Assembly: GCF_019430945.1 (NCBI RefSeq)
Contig: NZ_JAHYCB010000005.1
Location: 62,001-126,000 of the forward strand
DNA length: 64,000 nucleotides
Source of the DNA: Neorhizobium populisoli
Lineage (GTDB): Bacteria; Pseudomonadota; Alphaproteobacteria; Rhizobiales; Rhizobiaceae
Direction: 5' to 3'
This document shows, in pieces, positions 43,896 to 55,328 of the stretch; the stretch's first letter is position 1; each line of letters starts with the position of its first letter. The position numbers and the translations under genes are program-made. The notes below the pieces were generated by a model that saw nothing but the letters and a program-made list of their open reading frames with translations, ran no database searches and was not told where the DNA came from.

Positions 43896-44120
43896 ACTTA
43901 CTGCCTTATTCTCATCGTTCTCCCCCTGCCCGACGAAATGGACCAGGGGGATCCGAATGTTATCCGACGCCTGCTATATGCTGCTTGCCTGAATCGGCGA
44001 GGTCCCTTGTGGCGTCTTTTCAGCATCCTTCATACGCAGCCATTCCGTACATTCCAAATCACTGTTCGTTTCGGATTGTTACGTTGCTAAGTGCGTAGAG
44101 TTACAGGCAAAACGCACAAA

Positions 44121-44143
44121 GACCCGGATCGTTGACCCGGGCC
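44121..44143 (-). terminator. Terminator candidate of ftsZ
   Basis: A 9-bp stem including two G-U pairs (on the minus strand GGCCCGGGT with ATCCGGGTC) and a CAACG loop, followed by TTTG. It lies 41 bases after the ftsZ stop; a TTTT also follows on the plus strand. Confidence 0.5.
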
Positions 44144-44183
44144 TTTTACACATTTCGTGACCGCCGTTAATGCGGCTTGCGAA

Positions 44184-46010
44184 TTAGTTGGACTGGCGGC
44201 GCAGGAAGGCCGGAATTTCCAACTGATCATCCTCATGATGCGAGGCCTGCGGAGCCTGGCGACCATGATCGTCAAGGTTGCCGCGACGCGGTGCGTAGAG
44301 GCTGGCTTCGGCCGAAAGCGGACGGCGCTGCTGGGGTGCCGGAGCAGGGGCCGCGGGCTCGACATGAGCCTGCTCTTCATCGCGACGGCCAAGCGAGTTG
44401 CGGATCTTGCTGAGCAGACCCATCGGGCCGCGCTCTTCCTGCACGTGGTGAACCGGCTGGGCGCGATGTTCCATCTCGGCCTTCACGACCGGCGGGAAAT
44501 CCTCGACCTTCGGCATGCGGACCGGCTCGACAATCTGCGAGACGGACGGTGCGATCGGCTCGCGCTGCATCGGCGGGGCGACCCGCTGTACCGGCTGCTG
44601 CATGACCGGGGCCGGCTGCATCTGCATCGGAGCAGGCTGCTGCATGACCGGCTGTGCCGGGCGGCTCATGACCGGAGCCGGAGCTTCCGGAGCGGCTGCA
44701 AAGAGACGGCTCTGCGGGCGGAACTCTTCCTGCGGCTGCTGCATGACCGGAGCGGCCTGCTGCATGACCGGCTGCTGGACGGGAGTAATGCGCGGCTCGG
44801 CGATCGCCAGTTCACGCTCCATTTCGGCTTCCGCCATGCGGATCGTCTCGGCGATCGGGTCGAACGCCGGCTTCGGAGCAGGTGCGGCCTGCATGACCGG
44901 GGCCTGCTGCAGGACCGGAGCGGGCTGCTGCATAACCGGGGCCGGCTGCTGCATGACAGGAGCCGCCGGGATAGCGATCGAAGGACGAATGATCGGCTTG
45001 GCAGCCGCACGCATTTCAGCGGAGCGGATATCGAGCGACTGAGCGGCACGATCGATACCGGTTGCCACGACAGACACGCGGATCAGGCCTTCCAGCGCTT
45101 CGTCGAAAGTCGCGCCGAGGATGATGTTGGCATCCGGATCGACTTCTTCGCGGATGCGGGTCGCGGCTTCGTCGACTTCAAACAGGGTCAGGTCGCGACC
45201 GCCGGTGATGGAGATCAGGAGGCCCTGAGCGCCCTTCATCGAGGTTTCGTCGAGCAGCGGGTTGGCGATCGCGGCTTCGGCGGCCTGCATGGCACGGCCC
45301 GGGCCGGATGCTTCGCCGGTGCCCATCATCGCACGGCCCATTTCGCGCATCACCGAGCGGACGTCGGCGAAGTCGAGATTTATCAGACCTTCCTTGACCA
45401 TCAGGTCGGTGATGCAGGCAACGCCCGAATAGAGAACCTGGTCGGCCATTGCGAAAGCGTCGGCGAAGGTCGTCTTGTCGTTGGCGATGCGGAAGAGGTT
45501 CTGGTTCGGGATGACGATCAGCGTGTCGACCGACTTCTGCAGTTCCTGGATGCCCGATTCGGCAAGGCGCATGCGGCGCTGGCCTTCGAAGTGGAACGGC
45601 TTGGTGACGACGCCGACGGTCAGGATGCCCTTGGAACGGGCTGCCTGTGCAACGACCGGGGCGGCACCCGTGCCGGTGCCGCCGCCCATGCCGGCGGTGA
45701 CGAAGCACATATGCGTGCCATGCAGGTGATCGATGATCTCCGGCAGGCATTCTTCAGCGGCGGCGCGACCGACTTCCGGCTGCGAGCCCGCGCCGAGACC
45801 TTCGGTGACCTGGACACCCATCTGGATGACCTTTTCGGCCTTGGTCATGGTCAGTGCCTGGGCATCCGTATTGGCGACGACGAAGTCGACACCTTCCAGG
45901 CCGGCCGTGATCATGTTGTTGACGGCGTTACCGCCGCCGCCACCAACGCCGAATACGGTGATGCGCGGCTTAAGCTCGTTAATTTCCGGCTTTTGCAGCT
46001 TGATGGTCAT
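44184..46010 (-). CDS. ftsZ: Cell division protein FtsZ (long-linker rhizobial type)
   Basis: 608 residues against about 380 in E. coli. The GTPase core (about 10-315) shows [17 protein letters not shown] and the tubulin signature [20 protein letters not shown] Pro/Gln/Met linker of about 240 residues follows, built largely of PAPVMQQ-type repeats and encoded by near-repeated DNA. The end is the conserved FtsA/ZipA-binding peptide [12 protein letters not shown]. It polymerises into the Z-ring. ATG 46010 begins [15 protein letters not shown]; the frame upstream is rejected. It follows ftsA after 86 bases. Confidence 0.95.
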   Translation of the reverse strand: MTIKLQKPEINELKPRITVFGVGGGGGNAVNNMITAGLEGVDFVVANTDAQALTMTKAEKVIQMGVQVTEGLGAGSQPEVGRAAAEECLPEIIDHLHGTHMCFVTAGMGGGTGTGAAPVVAQAARSKGILTVGVVTKPFHFEGQRRMRLAESGIQELQKSVDTLIVIPNQNLFRIANDKTTFADAFAMADQVLYSGVACITDLMVKEGLINLDFADVRSVMREMGRAMMGTGEASGPGRAMQAAEAAIANPLLDETSMKGAQGLLISITGGRDLTLFEVDEAATRIREEVDPDANIILGATFDEALEGLIRVSVVATGIDRAAQSLDIRSAEMRAAAKPIIRPSIAIPAAPVMQQPAPVMQQPAPVLQQAPVMQAAPAPKPAFDPIAETIRMAEAEMERELAIAEPRITPVQQPVMQQAAPVMQQPQEEFRPQSRLFAAAPEAPAPVMSRPAQPVMQQPAPMQMQPAPVMQQPVQRVAPPMQREPIAPSVSQIVEPVRMPKVEDFPPVVKAEMEHRAQPVHHVQEERGPMGLLSKIRNSLGRRDEEQAHVEPAAPAPAPQQRRPLSAEASLYAPRRGNLDDHGRQAPQASHHEDDQLEIPAFLRRQSN

Positions 46011-46096
46011 TGCAGCAGTTCCTTCTTCTTCTGGCCGCATCGCCGCCGGCCAATTCATTTCAACCTTGCTTGACGCTCAGGGCCTTTGCCCAATCG

Positions 46097-47425
46097 TCAA
46101 AAACTTTCCTTCAGCCACTGGCCCACGCGGGCCAGCCTGCCGTTACCGTTGCCGAGCGAGGACATCAGCCCCCCCTGCGCGGCGTGTGTTTCCATGTCCG
46201 CCACCTGCGGATAGATCATCAGGCCGACCGCGGTCGAAAATGCGGGGCCCTTGGCCGCCTGCGGCAGGCCCGAGACGCCCATCGGACGGCCGATGCGGAC
46301 ATTGCGCGCCAGAATGCGGCGGGCAGTCTCCGAAAGGCCAGTCAGCTGGCTGGCACCACCGGTCAACACGACGCGCTTGCCGACGATCGGGCTGAAACCC
46401 GACTTCTGGATGCGGTCGCGGATCAGCTCGAGGGTTTCCTCAATACGGGCGTTGACGATGCGGGTGACGAGCGAGCGCGGCACCTGGGTCGGCTGGTCGC
46501 GGTCGTCCTCGCCGATCGGCGGAACCGAAATTACGTCGCGCTCGTCGGCGCCGTTGGCGACCGACGAACCGTGCACGACCTTCATCCGCTCGGCATCTTC
46601 GATACGGGTCGAGAGGCCGCGTGCGAGGTCGGTCGTCACATGATGACCACCGAGGCTGATCGCATCGGTATGAACAAGCTTGCCTTCGGCAAACACGGAG
46701 ATCGTCGTCGTGCCGCCGCCCATGTCGATCGCCGCGCATCCGAGTTCGACTTCGTCGTCGACGAGCGCTGCAAGGCCGCTGGCATAAGGCGTCGCCACCA
46801 TGCCTTCGACGGAAAGGTGCGCGCGGTTGATGCAGAGTTCGAGGTTCTTCAGCATCACCCGTTCGGCCGAGACCACGTGCATGTCGACGCCGAGTTCATC
46901 GCCGTACATGGAGAGCGGATCGCGGATGCCGCGCTCGCCATCCAGCGAGAAACCGGTCGGCAGAGAATGCAGGATCGCGCGGTCCTGACGCTGCGACTGA
47001 TGGCTCGCGGCAACCAGAACCTTCTTCAGATCCGACTCTTCGACTTCCTGGCCGCCGAGATCGATCGTCGCGGTGTAGATGTCGCTCGAGAGGCGGCCGG
47101 CGGAAACGTTGACGATCAGGCTGTCGACGGTGAGGCCCGCCATGCGCTCGGCCGCATCGACGGCAAGCCGCACGACGCTTTCGGCGGCATCCAGATCGGC
47201 GATCACGCCCGACTTCATCCCGCGGGAGCGCTGATGGCCGATGCCGATGATCTCGATGTGATGGGTACGGCCAGGCAGAACCTGGCTTTCCTGGCGCGGG
47301 GTCAGCCGGGCGATCATGCAGACCACCTTGGTTGAACCGATGTCCAGAACGGAAACGACATGCGAACGCTTGGAGGAAAGCGGCTTCATGCGGGGCAGAC
47401 CGAAGTGAGAGGAGGAACCGAACAT
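46097..47425 (-). CDS. ftsA: Cell division protein FtsA
   Basis: 442 residues, actin-like. Phosphate-1 motif VVSVLDIGSTKVVCMIARL (about 24-42), a 1C domain in the middle, phosphate-2 GCAAIDMGGGTTTISVF, and the adenosine motif VLTGGASQLTGL. The C-terminal amphipathic membrane helix is RLARVGQWLKESF. It tethers FtsZ to the membrane. ATG 47425 sits just past the ftsQ stop; the upstream in-frame start is a GTG. Confidence 0.94.
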   Translation of the reverse strand: MFGSSSHFGLPRMKPLSSKRSHVVSVLDIGSTKVVCMIARLTPRQESQVLPGRTHHIEIIGIGHQRSRGMKSGVIADLDAAESVVRLAVDAAERMAGLTVDSLIVNVSAGRLSSDIYTATIDLGGQEVEESDLKKVLVAASHQSQRQDRAILHSLPTGFSLDGERGIRDPLSMYGDELGVDMHVVSAERVMLKNLELCINRAHLSVEGMVATPYASGLAALVDDEVELGCAAIDMGGGTTTISVFAEGKLVHTDAISLGGHHVTTDLARGLSTRIEDAERMKVVHGSSVANGADERDVISVPPIGEDDRDQPTQVPRSLVTRIVNARIEETLELIRDRIQKSGFSPIVGKRVVLTGGASQLTGLSETARRILARNVRIGRPMGVSGLPQAAKGPAFSTAVGLMIYPQVADMETHAAQGGLMSSLGNGNGRLARVGQWLKESF

Positions 47426-47427
47426 GC

Positions 47428-48360
47428 TCACGACTGCTCTCCGAGCTTCTTCAACGCCTTGGCGCGCACTTCAAGTGCGTCCTTGCGTCGATCGACCGCT
47501 GCGGGGGTCAGTTGGATTGTGGTGCGATCTTCGAGACGAAGATCGACAGCCGCCACGTCACGCTCCAGCACGCCCTGCTCCTTTTCGAGGCGGGCAAGCA
47601 CGGTTAGCGCCTTGGCGACATTGTCTTCCGGCAATTTCAGGACGACGCCGTTGTCGAGATGCAGGTCCCAACGGCGGCCGGCGACACGCACATAGGCCTT
47701 CACCCGGTTCTTCAGATCGGGCCAGCCGGCCATTTCATGTTCGAACGTCGAAGCGCCCTGCTCTGCATTGCGACCGACGAAGAGCGGCAGCGAGGCGAAC
47801 TTGTTGTCGCGCAGCGGCGCGATGACGGCGCCGTTCTTTTCGATCAGCGACAGTTCCGAACCGTGCTGCCAGATACCGAAAGCCTGACGTTCTTTGAGCA
47901 TCACCTCGATCGTGCGCGGATAGATCTTGCGGACCTCGGCATATTCGACCCAGGGAAGAGACGAAAGCTTGCGGCGGGCCGCATCGATATCGAGCGCCAC
48001 GAGCGAGGTCGTGCCGTCGAGGCCAAGCAGCTGCAGGATGTCGATTTCCGACGTCTGGTCATTGCCGGAGACGCGCACATCCTCGATCGCAAAGCCGATG
48101 GTCGCCGTGGTCGCCTGAGCAACATCATGGCCATGGCCGCCGACGGCCATGCCGTAGAGACCGACCGCCGCAAAGAATGCGAAGGAAGCAGCCGTGCCCG
48201 TATGGGCCGGGATATGGATACGGCCCGTCGCCAGGCTCACGCAGAAGCGGACAGCCTTGCGAAGCGGACGCGGCAGGACACGGCGCTCTTCGACGCCGAG
48301 ATAAAGAGCCTGAGAACGGCCGCGCGGTTCACCCGACTTTTTGCCGATCATCGCAAACAC
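47428..48360 (-). CDS. ftsQ: Cell division protein FtsQ
   Basis: 310 residues. A cytoplasmic tail rich in basic residues is followed by a membrane helix ([20 protein letters not shown]), the POTRA domain ([20 protein letters not shown], about 83-102) and the beta domain ([20 protein letters not shown]). It links the divisome to FtsB/L. GTG 48360 is chosen because GGAGGA lies 6 bases upstream; the ATG at 48351, which overlaps the ddl stop as ATGA, is too far from it. The overlap with ddl is 13 bases. Confidence 0.9.
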   Translation of the reverse strand: MFAMIGKKSGEPRGRSQALYLGVEERRVLPRPLRKAVRFCVSLATGRIHIPAHTGTAASFAFFAAVGLYGMAVGGHGHDVAQATTATIGFAIEDVRVSGNDQTSEIDILQLLGLDGTTSLVALDIDAARRKLSSLPWVEYAEVRKIYPRTIEVMLKERQAFGIWQHGSELSLIEKNGAVIAPLRDNKFASLPLFVGRNAEQGASTFEHEMAGWPDLKNRVKAYVRVAGRRWDLHLDNGVVLKLPEDNVAKALTVLARLEKEQGVLERDVAAVDLRLEDRTTIQLTPAAVDRRKDALEVRAKALKKLGEQS

Positions 48361-49274
48361 GAAGCGTCCTCCACCATCCAACGGACGAGTTCACCAAAGG
48401 AGTGACCGGCATGACCGGCCATTTCGGGCACCAGGGAGGTGGGCGTCATACCCGGCTGAGTGTTGATCTCAAGCCAGATCAGTTCGCCATTCTCGGAGAA
48501 GCGGTCGTCGTAGCGGAAGTCTGAACGACTGACGCCACGGCAGCCCATCGCCTGATGCGCCTTGAGCGCCAGTGTTTGAATCTTTTGGTAAATATTCGGT
48601 GAAATTTGCGCCGGAATGACGTGTTTCGAACCACCGGCCGCGTATTTCGCATCATAATCGTAGAAGGCATGGTTCATGGGTACCACCTCGGTCACGCCGA
48701 GCGCCACATTCCCCATCACGCCGCAAGTCAGCTCGCGGCCGTAGACATACCGCTCGACCATGACGCTATCGCCGTAACGCCACTCGGACGAACCGATGAT
48801 CTGCGGCGGATGCGACTGATTCTCCTGCACGATCACCACGCCGAAGGACGAACCTTCGCGAACCGGCTTGACGACGTAAGGCGGCTTGATCGGGTGCTGA
48901 TTGCCGATATCAAGGCGATTGAGAACTTTGGCTTCGGCAACCGGAACGCCGGAAGCCTTCGCGACATGCTTTGCCTGCTGCTTGTCCATCGCAAGTGCGG
49001 AAGCGAGCACGCCGGAATGAGTGTAGGGGATTTCCAGATATTCAAGAATGCCCTGAATGGTACCGTCTTCACCGAACGGACCGTGCAAAGCATTGAAGGC
49101 GACATCCGGCCTCAACTCGGAAAGAACCGCAGCAACGTCGCGACCCACATCGACCCGCGTAACGCGATAGCCCTCGCCTTCCAGCGCATCAGCGCAGGCA
49201 TTGCCCGACGACAGGCTGACAGGCCGCTCGGAGGAAAAACCTCCCATCAGAACTGCTACATGCTTGTCGGTCAT
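48348..49274 (-). CDS. ddl: D-alanine--D-alanine ligase
   Basis: 308 residues, the DdlB-like ATP-grasp ligase that makes the D-Ala-D-Ala dipeptide for MurF. N-terminal [17 protein letters not shown], then [18 protein letters not shown], a conserved lysine in [16 protein letters not shown], and the metal/ATP motif [19 protein letters not shown] near the end. It starts a second transcription block after the aquaporin gene, 332 bases away. It overlaps ftsQ by 13 bases. Confidence 0.95.
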   Translation of the reverse strand: MTDKHVAVLMGGFSSERPVSLSSGNACADALEGEGYRVTRVDVGRDVAAVLSELRPDVAFNALHGPFGEDGTIQGILEYLEIPYTHSGVLASALAMDKQQAKHVAKASGVPVAEAKVLNRLDIGNQHPIKPPYVVKPVREGSSFGVVIVQENQSHPPQIIGSSEWRYGDSVMVERYVYGRELTCGVMGNVALGVTEVVPMNHAFYDYDAKYAAGGSKHVIPAQISPNIYQKIQTLALKAHQAMGCRGVSRSDFRYDDRFSENGELIWLEINTQPGMTPTSLVPEMAGHAGHSFGELVRWMVEDASCLR

Positions 49275-49606
49275 CGGCTCACTCTCGCAAAAAGGATTAC
49301 ACTCTTTACTTCGACGCTTGCCCGAAGCTTTTGCTTGGGTTCCGCGAAGGCCTTTTCGTCAGGGCGATTCCCGATGTGTAAGGCATGCCTGAATTAATGC
49401 CCCAATATGGTTAACAAATCGTTTACCTTGATTAATCCCATCGGCCAAAGGCATGAAAACTAACGAAAAAATACTGCCTTGAAAGTTAACGCGCGACCGA
49501 TGGCGGCAGGCTGCGCGACGGAATCGCCAGTCATGATTCCATGCAAAAAGCCCGCCCGGCACTTGGCCGAGCGGGCTCCGTTGATCGCAACGATCATGCC
49601 TGAAGG
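49275..49606. promoter_or_regulatory. Promoter region of ddl-ftsQAZ block
   Basis: 332 bases between ddl and the aquaporin gene. It contains the aquaporin terminator (49545-49577) and AT-rich sequence expected of a promoter. TTAACAAATCGTTTAC at 49411-49426 matches the CtrA consensus TTAA-N7-TTAAC at eight of nine positions. No gene was seen. Confidence 0.4.
49545..49577 (-). terminator. Intrinsic terminator of aqpZ
   Basis: On the minus strand AGCCCGC and GCGGGCT pair, extended by CGGC/GCCG across a bulge with a CAAGT loop, and followed by five T's. It lies 30 bases past the stop at 49607. Confidence 0.85.
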
Positions 49607-50326
49607 TCAGGCGACAGCCGGGCCCGTCGTGGCAGCCGTGCTGTCAGGCGTATTCACGACCTTCCACGCCATGGCCCCGGCCGCGGCGCCGAGGATGGGA
49701 GCGACCCAGAAGAGCCACAGCTGGCCCAGCGCCCAGCCGCCGGCAATCAGGGCAACGCCAGTCGAACGGGCCGGATTGACGGACGTGTTGGTGACCGGGA
49801 TCGAGATCAGGTGGATCAGCGTCAGCGCCAGTCCGATCGCGATCGGCGCGAAACCAGCCGGCACTTTCGGGCCTGTCGCGGCCAGAATGATGAAGATGAA
49901 GAAACCGGTCAGCACCATTTCGATGATCAGCCCGGATGTCAGCGAATAACCGCCCGGCGAATGTTCGCCGTAACCGTTGGACGCAAAGCCGCCCACCTGG
50001 AAATCAGCCTTCCCCGAAGCAACGAGATAAAGCACGAAGGCGGCAACGATCGCGCCGGCGACCTGCGCCACGACGTAATACGGAAGTTCGGACGTCTTAA
50101 ACCGTCCGGCAAGCGCCAGACCGACCGAGACGGCCGGATTGAAATGACCGCCGGAAATGCCGCCCACCGCATAAGCCATGGTCAGGACGGTCAAGCCGAA
50201 CGCCAGTGCCACGCCGGTGAAGCCGATACCGAGTTCCGGAAATGCCGCGGCGAGAACCGCACTGCCGCATCCGCCGAAAACCAACCAAAATGTGCCGAGA
50301 AATTCGGCTGAAAATTTTCTGAACAT
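49607..50326 (-). CDS. aqpZ: Aquaporin Z
   Basis: 239 residues, six membrane helices with two half-helices. Both NPA motifs are present: [14 protein letters not shown] (about 61-74) and [14 protein letters not shown] (about 181-194), with the selectivity-filter Arg after the second. It conducts water across the inner membrane. ATG 50326 follows GGGGG at 7 bases. It lies between murB and ddl, with strong terminators on both sides, so it is an independent unit inside the dcw cluster. Confidence 0.93.
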   Translation of the reverse strand: MFRKFSAEFLGTFWLVFGGCGSAVLAAAFPELGIGFTGVALAFGLTVLTMAYAVGGISGGHFNPAVSVGLALAGRFKTSELPYYVVAQVAGAIVAAFVLYLVASGKADFQVGGFASNGYGEHSPGGYSLTSGLIIEMVLTGFFIFIILAATGPKVPAGFAPIAIGLALTLIHLISIPVTNTSVNPARSTGVALIAGGWALGQLWLFWVAPILGAAAGAMAWKVVNTPDSTAATTGPAVA

Positions 50327-50499
50327 TATAATCCCCCTGCTGCCGCACCTGCCGGCCCACTGCCGACCTCCGGTGCACGCGATTGCAGCGCGGGAATATA
50401 CAACCTTTTCAACTGAACGCACAGTGAACAAGAGAATTCGAAAAAGCCGATGGATGCAGGTTCCGATGAGAGACGCCTGGTGTTTAGACAAAACATAAG

Positions 50500-50534
50500 A
50501 AAATGCCGCCAAGCTTTTGGCTTAGCGGCATTTT
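50500..50534 (-). terminator. Intrinsic terminator of murB (bidirectional shape)
   Basis: AAAATGCCGC pairs with GCGGCATTTT, extended by an inner AAGC/GCTT stem; A/T runs at both ends allow either strand. It ends the upstream dcw block before aqpZ. Confidence 0.88.
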
Positions 50535-50578
50535 CGCATATTCGACAATAAAAATATTGCCCGCATATCCGGCGATCG

Positions 50579-51553
50579 TTATTCGGTCGTGGCCCCCTGG
50601 AACGGACGAACCTCGCGGCCCGGCATGAAAACGCCGAGACGCTTGATTTCCCATTCCAGCTTGATGCCGGCATTTTCGAAAACGCGCTGGCGGACCATTT
50701 CGCCGAGATATTCGAGATCGTAACCGGTCGCATGGCCGATATTGATCATGAAATTGCAGTGCAGCGACGACATCTGCGCGCCGCCGTTCATCAATCCGCG
50801 GCCGCCGGCCTCGTCGATCAGCTTCCAGGCCGAATGGCCTTCCGGATTCTTGAAGGTCGAACCACCGGTCTTTTCCTTGACCGGCTGCACCGTCTCGCGA
50901 TGCTGGCGAACCGCATCCATCTCGGCACGGATCTTGGCGCGGTCTTCCGGGTACCCCTCGAAAACCGCATGGGTGAAGATCATGTCGGCCGGTACCGAGG
51001 AATGCCGGTAGCTGTAGCCCATGTCCGCATTCGAGAAGACATGCTTCTCACCCTTGCGGTCGATCGCATGCACCTCGACGACGCGGCCGGACGTATCGCC
51101 GCCATTGGCGCCGGCATTCATGCGCAGCGCTCCGCCGATCGAGCCGGGAATGCCGTAATAGAAGGCGAAGCCGCCGATGCCGTTGTCCATCGCCATCGCG
51201 GCGATATGCTTGTCAGGGCAGATGGCACCGGCCTGGATGCGATTGTCGCCGACAAGGTCGAGACCGCCGAAGCCCTTGGCCGAGAGGCGCAGCACGACAC
51301 CCGGAATGCCGCCGTCGCGCACGAGCAGGTTGGAGCCGACACCGACCACGGTCAACGGCACCTCTTCAGGCAGGATTTTCAGGAATGCCGAAAGATCGTC
51401 GACATCATGAGGCTGGAACATCAGTTCCGCGAGACCACCCGCCTGGAACCAGGTTACGCGATCCATCGGCGCATCAGGCGTCAAGCGCCCGCGCAGCTCA
51501 TTGACGCCATCCCCAAGTGACGCCAGCAGTTTTTCCCCATTCACCTGCTTCAT
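50579..51553 (-). CDS. murB: UDP-N-acetylmuramate dehydrogenase
   Basis: 324 residues; FAD-dependent reduction of UDP-GlcNAc-enolpyruvate to UDP-MurNAc. FAD-binding [19 protein letters not shown] (about 72-90), the [16 protein letters not shown] segment, and the proton-donor serine in [15 protein letters not shown] 51553 follows the murC stop by two bases; the longer frame to 51604 overlaps murC and is rejected. Last gene of the upstream block. Confidence 0.95.
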   Translation of the reverse strand: MKQVNGEKLLASLGDGVNELRGRLTPDAPMDRVTWFQAGGLAELMFQPHDVDDLSAFLKILPEEVPLTVVGVGSNLLVRDGGIPGVVLRLSAKGFGGLDLVGDNRIQAGAICPDKHIAAMAMDNGIGGFAFYYGIPGSIGGALRMNAGANGGDTSGRVVEVHAIDRKGEKHVFSNADMGYSYRHSSVPADMIFTHAVFEGYPEDRAKIRAEMDAVRQHRETVQPVKEKTGGSTFKNPEGHSAWKLIDEAGGRGLMNGGAQMSSLHCNFMINIGHATGYDLEYLGEMVRQRVFENAGIKLEWEIKRLGVFMPGREVRPFQGATTE

Positions 51554-51555
51554 TC

Positions 51556-52965
51556 TCACTGTCCCGAAATGCTTTCCAGTTCCCTCGGCAAAGCTGCCGC
51601 CCATTGCGTGATATTACCTGCCCCCAGAAGAACCACAAAATCACCCGGTTTCGCAATGCCCGATACTATCGACGCGAGTTCGGTCGGTGATGCCATATAG
51701 CGTGCATCCCGATGTCCGCCCGAGCGGATACGCGACACCAGCGTTTCCGAATTCGCCCCTTCGATCGGCTCTTCGCCCGCCGCATAGACCGGCGCGAGGA
51801 TGATGCTGTCGGCATCGTTGAAGCAGGTCGCGAAGTCTTCGAACAGGCTCGCGAGACGGGTATAACGGTGCGGCTGATGCACGGCGATGATCCGGCCCTT
51901 GCAGGCTTCGCGCGCCGCCTTCAGCACCGCCTTGATCTCCACCGGATGGTGACCGTAATCGTCGAAGATAGAAACGCCGTTGACCGTGCCGGTCAGCGTG
52001 AAGCGGCGCTTTACGCCGGAGAAGTTCGCCAGCCCCTTGCGAATGCCCTCTTCCGAAATGCCAAGCCGGTTGGCGACGGCGATCGCCGCGGTAGCATTGG
52101 AAATATTGTGGCGACCCGGCATCGGCAGCGTCAGGTCGTTGAAATTGAAGACCCGGCCGGTGCGGCGGCGGCGGATTTCCACGTCGAAGATCGATTTGGT
52201 GCCTTCGATGCGGACGTTGAAGAATCGCGCGTCGGCCTGCGGGTTTTCGCCATAGGTGACGATCTTGCGGTCTTCGATACGGCCGACCAGTGCCTGGACT
52301 TCCGGATGGTCGATGCAGAGCACGCCAAAGCCATAGAACGGAACGTTTTCGACGAACTGCCGGAAAGCCGCGCGCACGGCATCGAAATTGCCGTAATGAT
52401 CGAGGTGTTCAGGGTCGATATTGGTGACGACGGCGACATCGGCCGGCAGTTTCAGGAAGGTGCCGTCCGATTCGTCGGCCTCGACCACCATCCACTCGCC
52501 CTCGCCCATGCGGGCATTGGTGCCGTAGGCATTGATGATGCCGCCATTGATGACGGTTGGGTCGAGCCCACCTGCTTCGAGAAGCGTCGCAACCATCGAG
52601 GTCGTCGTCGTCTTGCCATGCGTGCCGCCGATGGCAATCGCATTGCGGAAACGCATGAGTTCGGCCAGCATTTCGGCGCGCCGCACGACCGGCAGCGAGC
52701 GTTCGCGGGCGACGATCAGCTCCGGATTGTTCTTCTTGATGGCAGTCGAAACGACCACGACTTCGGCGTCACCAAGATTGTCGGCCTGATGGCCGACGAA
52801 AACCGGGATGCCCTTGTCGCGCAGGCGCTGCACGTTGGCGCCGTCCGACTGGTCGGAGCCCTGAACCTTATGGCCAAGATTGTGCAGCACTTCGGCAATG
52901 CCGCTCATGCCGATCCCGCCGATGCCGATGAAATGAACGAGCCCGATGGCCTTCGGCATCTTCAT
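51556..52965 (-). CDS. murC: UDP-N-acetylmuramate--L-alanine ligase
   Basis: 469 residues, first of the four Mur ligases here in pathway order, adding L-Ala. N-terminal [23 protein letters not shown] loop [20 protein letters not shown] (about 113-132), and the C-terminal ligase domain ([15 protein letters not shown]). It overlaps murG by four bases. Confidence 0.96.
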   Translation of the reverse strand: MKMPKAIGLVHFIGIGGIGMSGIAEVLHNLGHKVQGSDQSDGANVQRLRDKGIPVFVGHQADNLGDAEVVVVSTAIKKNNPELIVARERSLPVVRRAEMLAELMRFRNAIAIGGTHGKTTTTSMVATLLEAGGLDPTVINGGIINAYGTNARMGEGEWMVVEADESDGTFLKLPADVAVVTNIDPEHLDHYGNFDAVRAAFRQFVENVPFYGFGVLCIDHPEVQALVGRIEDRKIVTYGENPQADARFFNVRIEGTKSIFDVEIRRRRTGRVFNFNDLTLPMPGRHNISNATAAIAVANRLGISEEGIRKGLANFSGVKRRFTLTGTVNGVSIFDDYGHHPVEIKAVLKAAREACKGRIIAVHQPHRYTRLASLFEDFATCFNDADSIILAPVYAAGEEPIEGANSETLVSRIRSGGHRDARYMASPTELASIVSGIAKPGDFVVLLGAGNITQWAAALPRELESISGQ

Positions 52966-54101
52966 GCGCCTGCTCCTGTATTCTTCTGTTTTTTGAATTC
53001 CGAAATCGATTTGCGCTCCGCAAGAACCTCCACCATGTCGGCAAGAAGGCTGGCTGCATTGGGACGCCCGGCAGACCTAGCGGCCGCGGCGATCTTTTCA
53101 AGCCGGTCCGGCTCCTTCATCGCCGCCGAGATCAGGCCGGAAAGCTTTTCCGGCGAAAGCTCCGACTGCGGCACGACCTGCGCGCCGCCGGTCGCAACGA
53201 GTGCGGCGGCATTGGCAGCCTGGTCATGATCCAGCGCATGCGGGTAAGGAACGAGGATCGAAGGACGGCCGATCACGGCGATTTCCGAAACGGTGGAGGC
53301 GCCGGAACGGCAGATCACCAGATGTGCCATCGAAAGCCGCTCGGCCATGTCCGAGAAGAACGACGAGATATCCGCCGGCGCCTTCAGCTTGGAAAAGCAG
53401 GACATCACCCGGTCCTTGTCTTCCGGCCGCGCCTGCTGCGTCACCACCAGCCGCTCGCGATCCGCCTTGTCGAGCAGGCTCAGCGCCGTCGGCACGGCGG
53501 AGGAGAAATATTGCGCGCCCTGGCTGCCGCCGAATACGACAAGCCGGAACGGATCATTGCCGCGCGAGGCGACATAGGGAACGTTTGCTGCGGCCAGCAC
53601 GGCCGGACGCACCGGATTACCCGTCGTCACCGTCTTGTCCGCATAGGGACCGCTATCTTCCGGAAGAAAGCCGCCGGCAATCGCCTGCACCTTGGCGGCA
53701 AGCGCCTTGTTGGCGCGGCCCATCACCGCGTTCTGCTCATGGATCATCGACGGCACACCCATCGAGGTCGCGGCCATCAGCGGCGGCGCGGTCGGATAAC
53801 CGCCGAAACCGACGACAGCGAGTGGCTTCAGCCGGCTGATCAGCCGGCGCGCGGCGCGCAGACCGGTAAACAGCTTCCAGCCGGTGCGGGCCAAAGCGAT
53901 CGGGTTCTTCGAAGTGAAGGTTGCGGACGCAACGACATGGATTTCGTCGGCCGGAAACGTGCCGGCGAAACGCTCTGCACGGCTGTCCGTCACCAGATGC
54001 ACGGAATAGCCGCGCTGCTTGAGCTCATGCCCAAGTGCTTCGGCTGGGAAAACATGGCCGCCGGTTCCCCCGGCGGCAAGCAGGATGATGCCTTTGCTCA
54101 T
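52962..54101 (-). CDS. murG: Lipid II synthase (UDP-GlcNAc transferase)
   Basis: 379 residues; adds GlcNAc to lipid I on the cytoplasmic face. N-terminal GlcNAc-transferase motif [17 protein letters not shown] (about 8-24), [29 protein letters not shown], and the C-terminal nucleotide-binding [20 protein letters not shown]. Start five bases after the ftsW stop. Confidence 0.96.
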   Translation of the reverse strand: MSKGIILLAAGGTGGHVFPAEALGHELKQRGYSVHLVTDSRAERFAGTFPADEIHVVASATFTSKNPIALARTGWKLFTGLRAARRLISRLKPLAVVGFGGYPTAPPLMAATSMGVPSMIHEQNAVMGRANKALAAKVQAIAGGFLPEDSGPYADKTVTTGNPVRPAVLAAANVPYVASRGNDPFRLVVFGGSQGAQYFSSAVPTALSLLDKADRERLVVTQQARPEDKDRVMSCFSKLKAPADISSFFSDMAERLSMAHLVICRSGASTVSEIAVIGRPSILVPYPHALDHDQAANAAALVATGGAQVVPQSELSPEKLSGLISAAMKEPDRLEKIAAAARSAGRPNAASLLADMVEVLAERKSISEFKKQKNTGAGA

Positions 54102-54106
54102 CTAAA

Positions 54107-55261
54107 TTACTCCGCCGGCACACCATGGGCGACGCGGAACAGGCTCCGCTCCTGCGCCCGCTTTTCCGGGCGATGGCGCGTCAGCGCCAGAATGAAGCCC
54201 GCCGTGATGCAGATCGCGATCATCGACGAACCACCATAGGAGATCAGCGGCAGCGTCATGCCCTTGGCCGGCATAAGTTCGAGGTTCACGCCGATATTGA
54301 TCATCGACTGCATGCCGATCTGCAGGACGAGGCCCGCGACGGCAAAACGGTTGAAGTCATTGCGCTCCTTGAAGGCGTGGTTCAAGCCGCGCAGCACTAT
54401 GAAGGCGAAAATCGCCACCATCACCATACAGAAGATAATGCCGAATTCTTCCGCTGCAACGGAGAACACGAAGTCGGTATGGCTGTCTGGTAGGATGCGC
54501 TTGACAATGCCCTCGCCCGGACCCTGGCCGAACCAACCGCCCTGCAGGATCGCCTCATGCGCGGTCTCGATCTGGAAACGGTCGCCTTCGCCGGTCAGGA
54601 ACTTGTCGAAACGCGCCGTCACGTGCGGCAGCATGTAATAGGCCGCCACGATGCCGCCCGCGCCGACGCCTCCAAGCAGCATGATCCACAGCCAGGGCAT
54701 GCCGGCCATGAAGAACATGCCGCCCCAGACGACGCTGGTCAGAATGGTTTGGCCAAGGTCAGGCTGAGCGACGAGCAACGCCACGACGATGCCGAACAGG
54801 ATGATGGCGAAGAGATTGCCTGGGATTTCCGGCTGCCGGGCATGTTCGGCGAACAGCCAGGCGCAGACCACCACGAAGGCGGGCTTCATGAATTCCGATG
54901 GCTGGATCGAGAACATCCCGACGCCGATCCAGCGCCGCGCGCCCTTGACCTCGACGCCGAAGAAAAGCGCCAGCACCATCAGGGCCAGCGCGACGGCAAG
55001 CAGCACGATCGCGGTGCGCCGCACCTGCCGCGGCGTCAGAAACGAAAGCCCGATCATGGTGATCAGCGACGGGATGACGAACAGCGCGTGACGCTCCACG
55101 AAGTGGAAGCTGTCGAGCCCGATTCGCTCGGCCACGGCCGGCGAAGCGGCAAACGAGAGCATGAAGCCGATACCCATCAGCATGATGAAGGCGGCGAGGA
55201 AGAAACGGTCGATCGTCCAGAACCAGTCTGCGAGCGGCCCACGGTCTGCGCGGCTTACCAT
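54107..55261 (-). CDS. ftsW: SEDS peptidoglycan polymerase FtsW
   Basis: 384 residues, ten membrane helices. The extracellular loop with GEGDRFQIETAHEAILQGG and DSHTDFVFSVAAEEFG, the SEDS signature near the C-terminus, and the catalytic aspartate region are visible. It polymerises septal peptidoglycan with FtsI. The 67-base gap to murD is the longest in this block apart from aqpZ. Confidence 0.94.
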   Translation of the reverse strand: MVSRADRGPLADWFWTIDRFFLAAFIMLMGIGFMLSFAASPAVAERIGLDSFHFVERHALFVIPSLITMIGLSFLTPRQVRRTAIVLLAVALALMVLALFFGVEVKGARRWIGVGMFSIQPSEFMKPAFVVVCAWLFAEHARQPEIPGNLFAIILFGIVVALLVAQPDLGQTILTSVVWGGMFFMAGMPWLWIMLLGGVGAGGIVAAYYMLPHVTARFDKFLTGEGDRFQIETAHEAILQGGWFGQGPGEGIVKRILPDSHTDFVFSVAAEEFGIIFCMVMVAIFAFIVLRGLNHAFKERNDFNRFAVAGLVLQIGMQSMINIGVNLELMPAKGMTLPLISYGGSSMIAICITAGFILALTRHRPEKRAQERSLFRVAHGVPAE

Positions 55262-55328
55262 CTTTCAGTCTTCCCTTCCGTCCTGATCCACCAAGCGTGA
55301 GATCAAACAGTCAAATCAGCCCAAACGG

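Noticed and set aside
44157..46073. 638-residue plus-strand frame opposite ftsZ
   Set aside because: Antisense shadow of a confirmed FtsZ; no start signal or homology.
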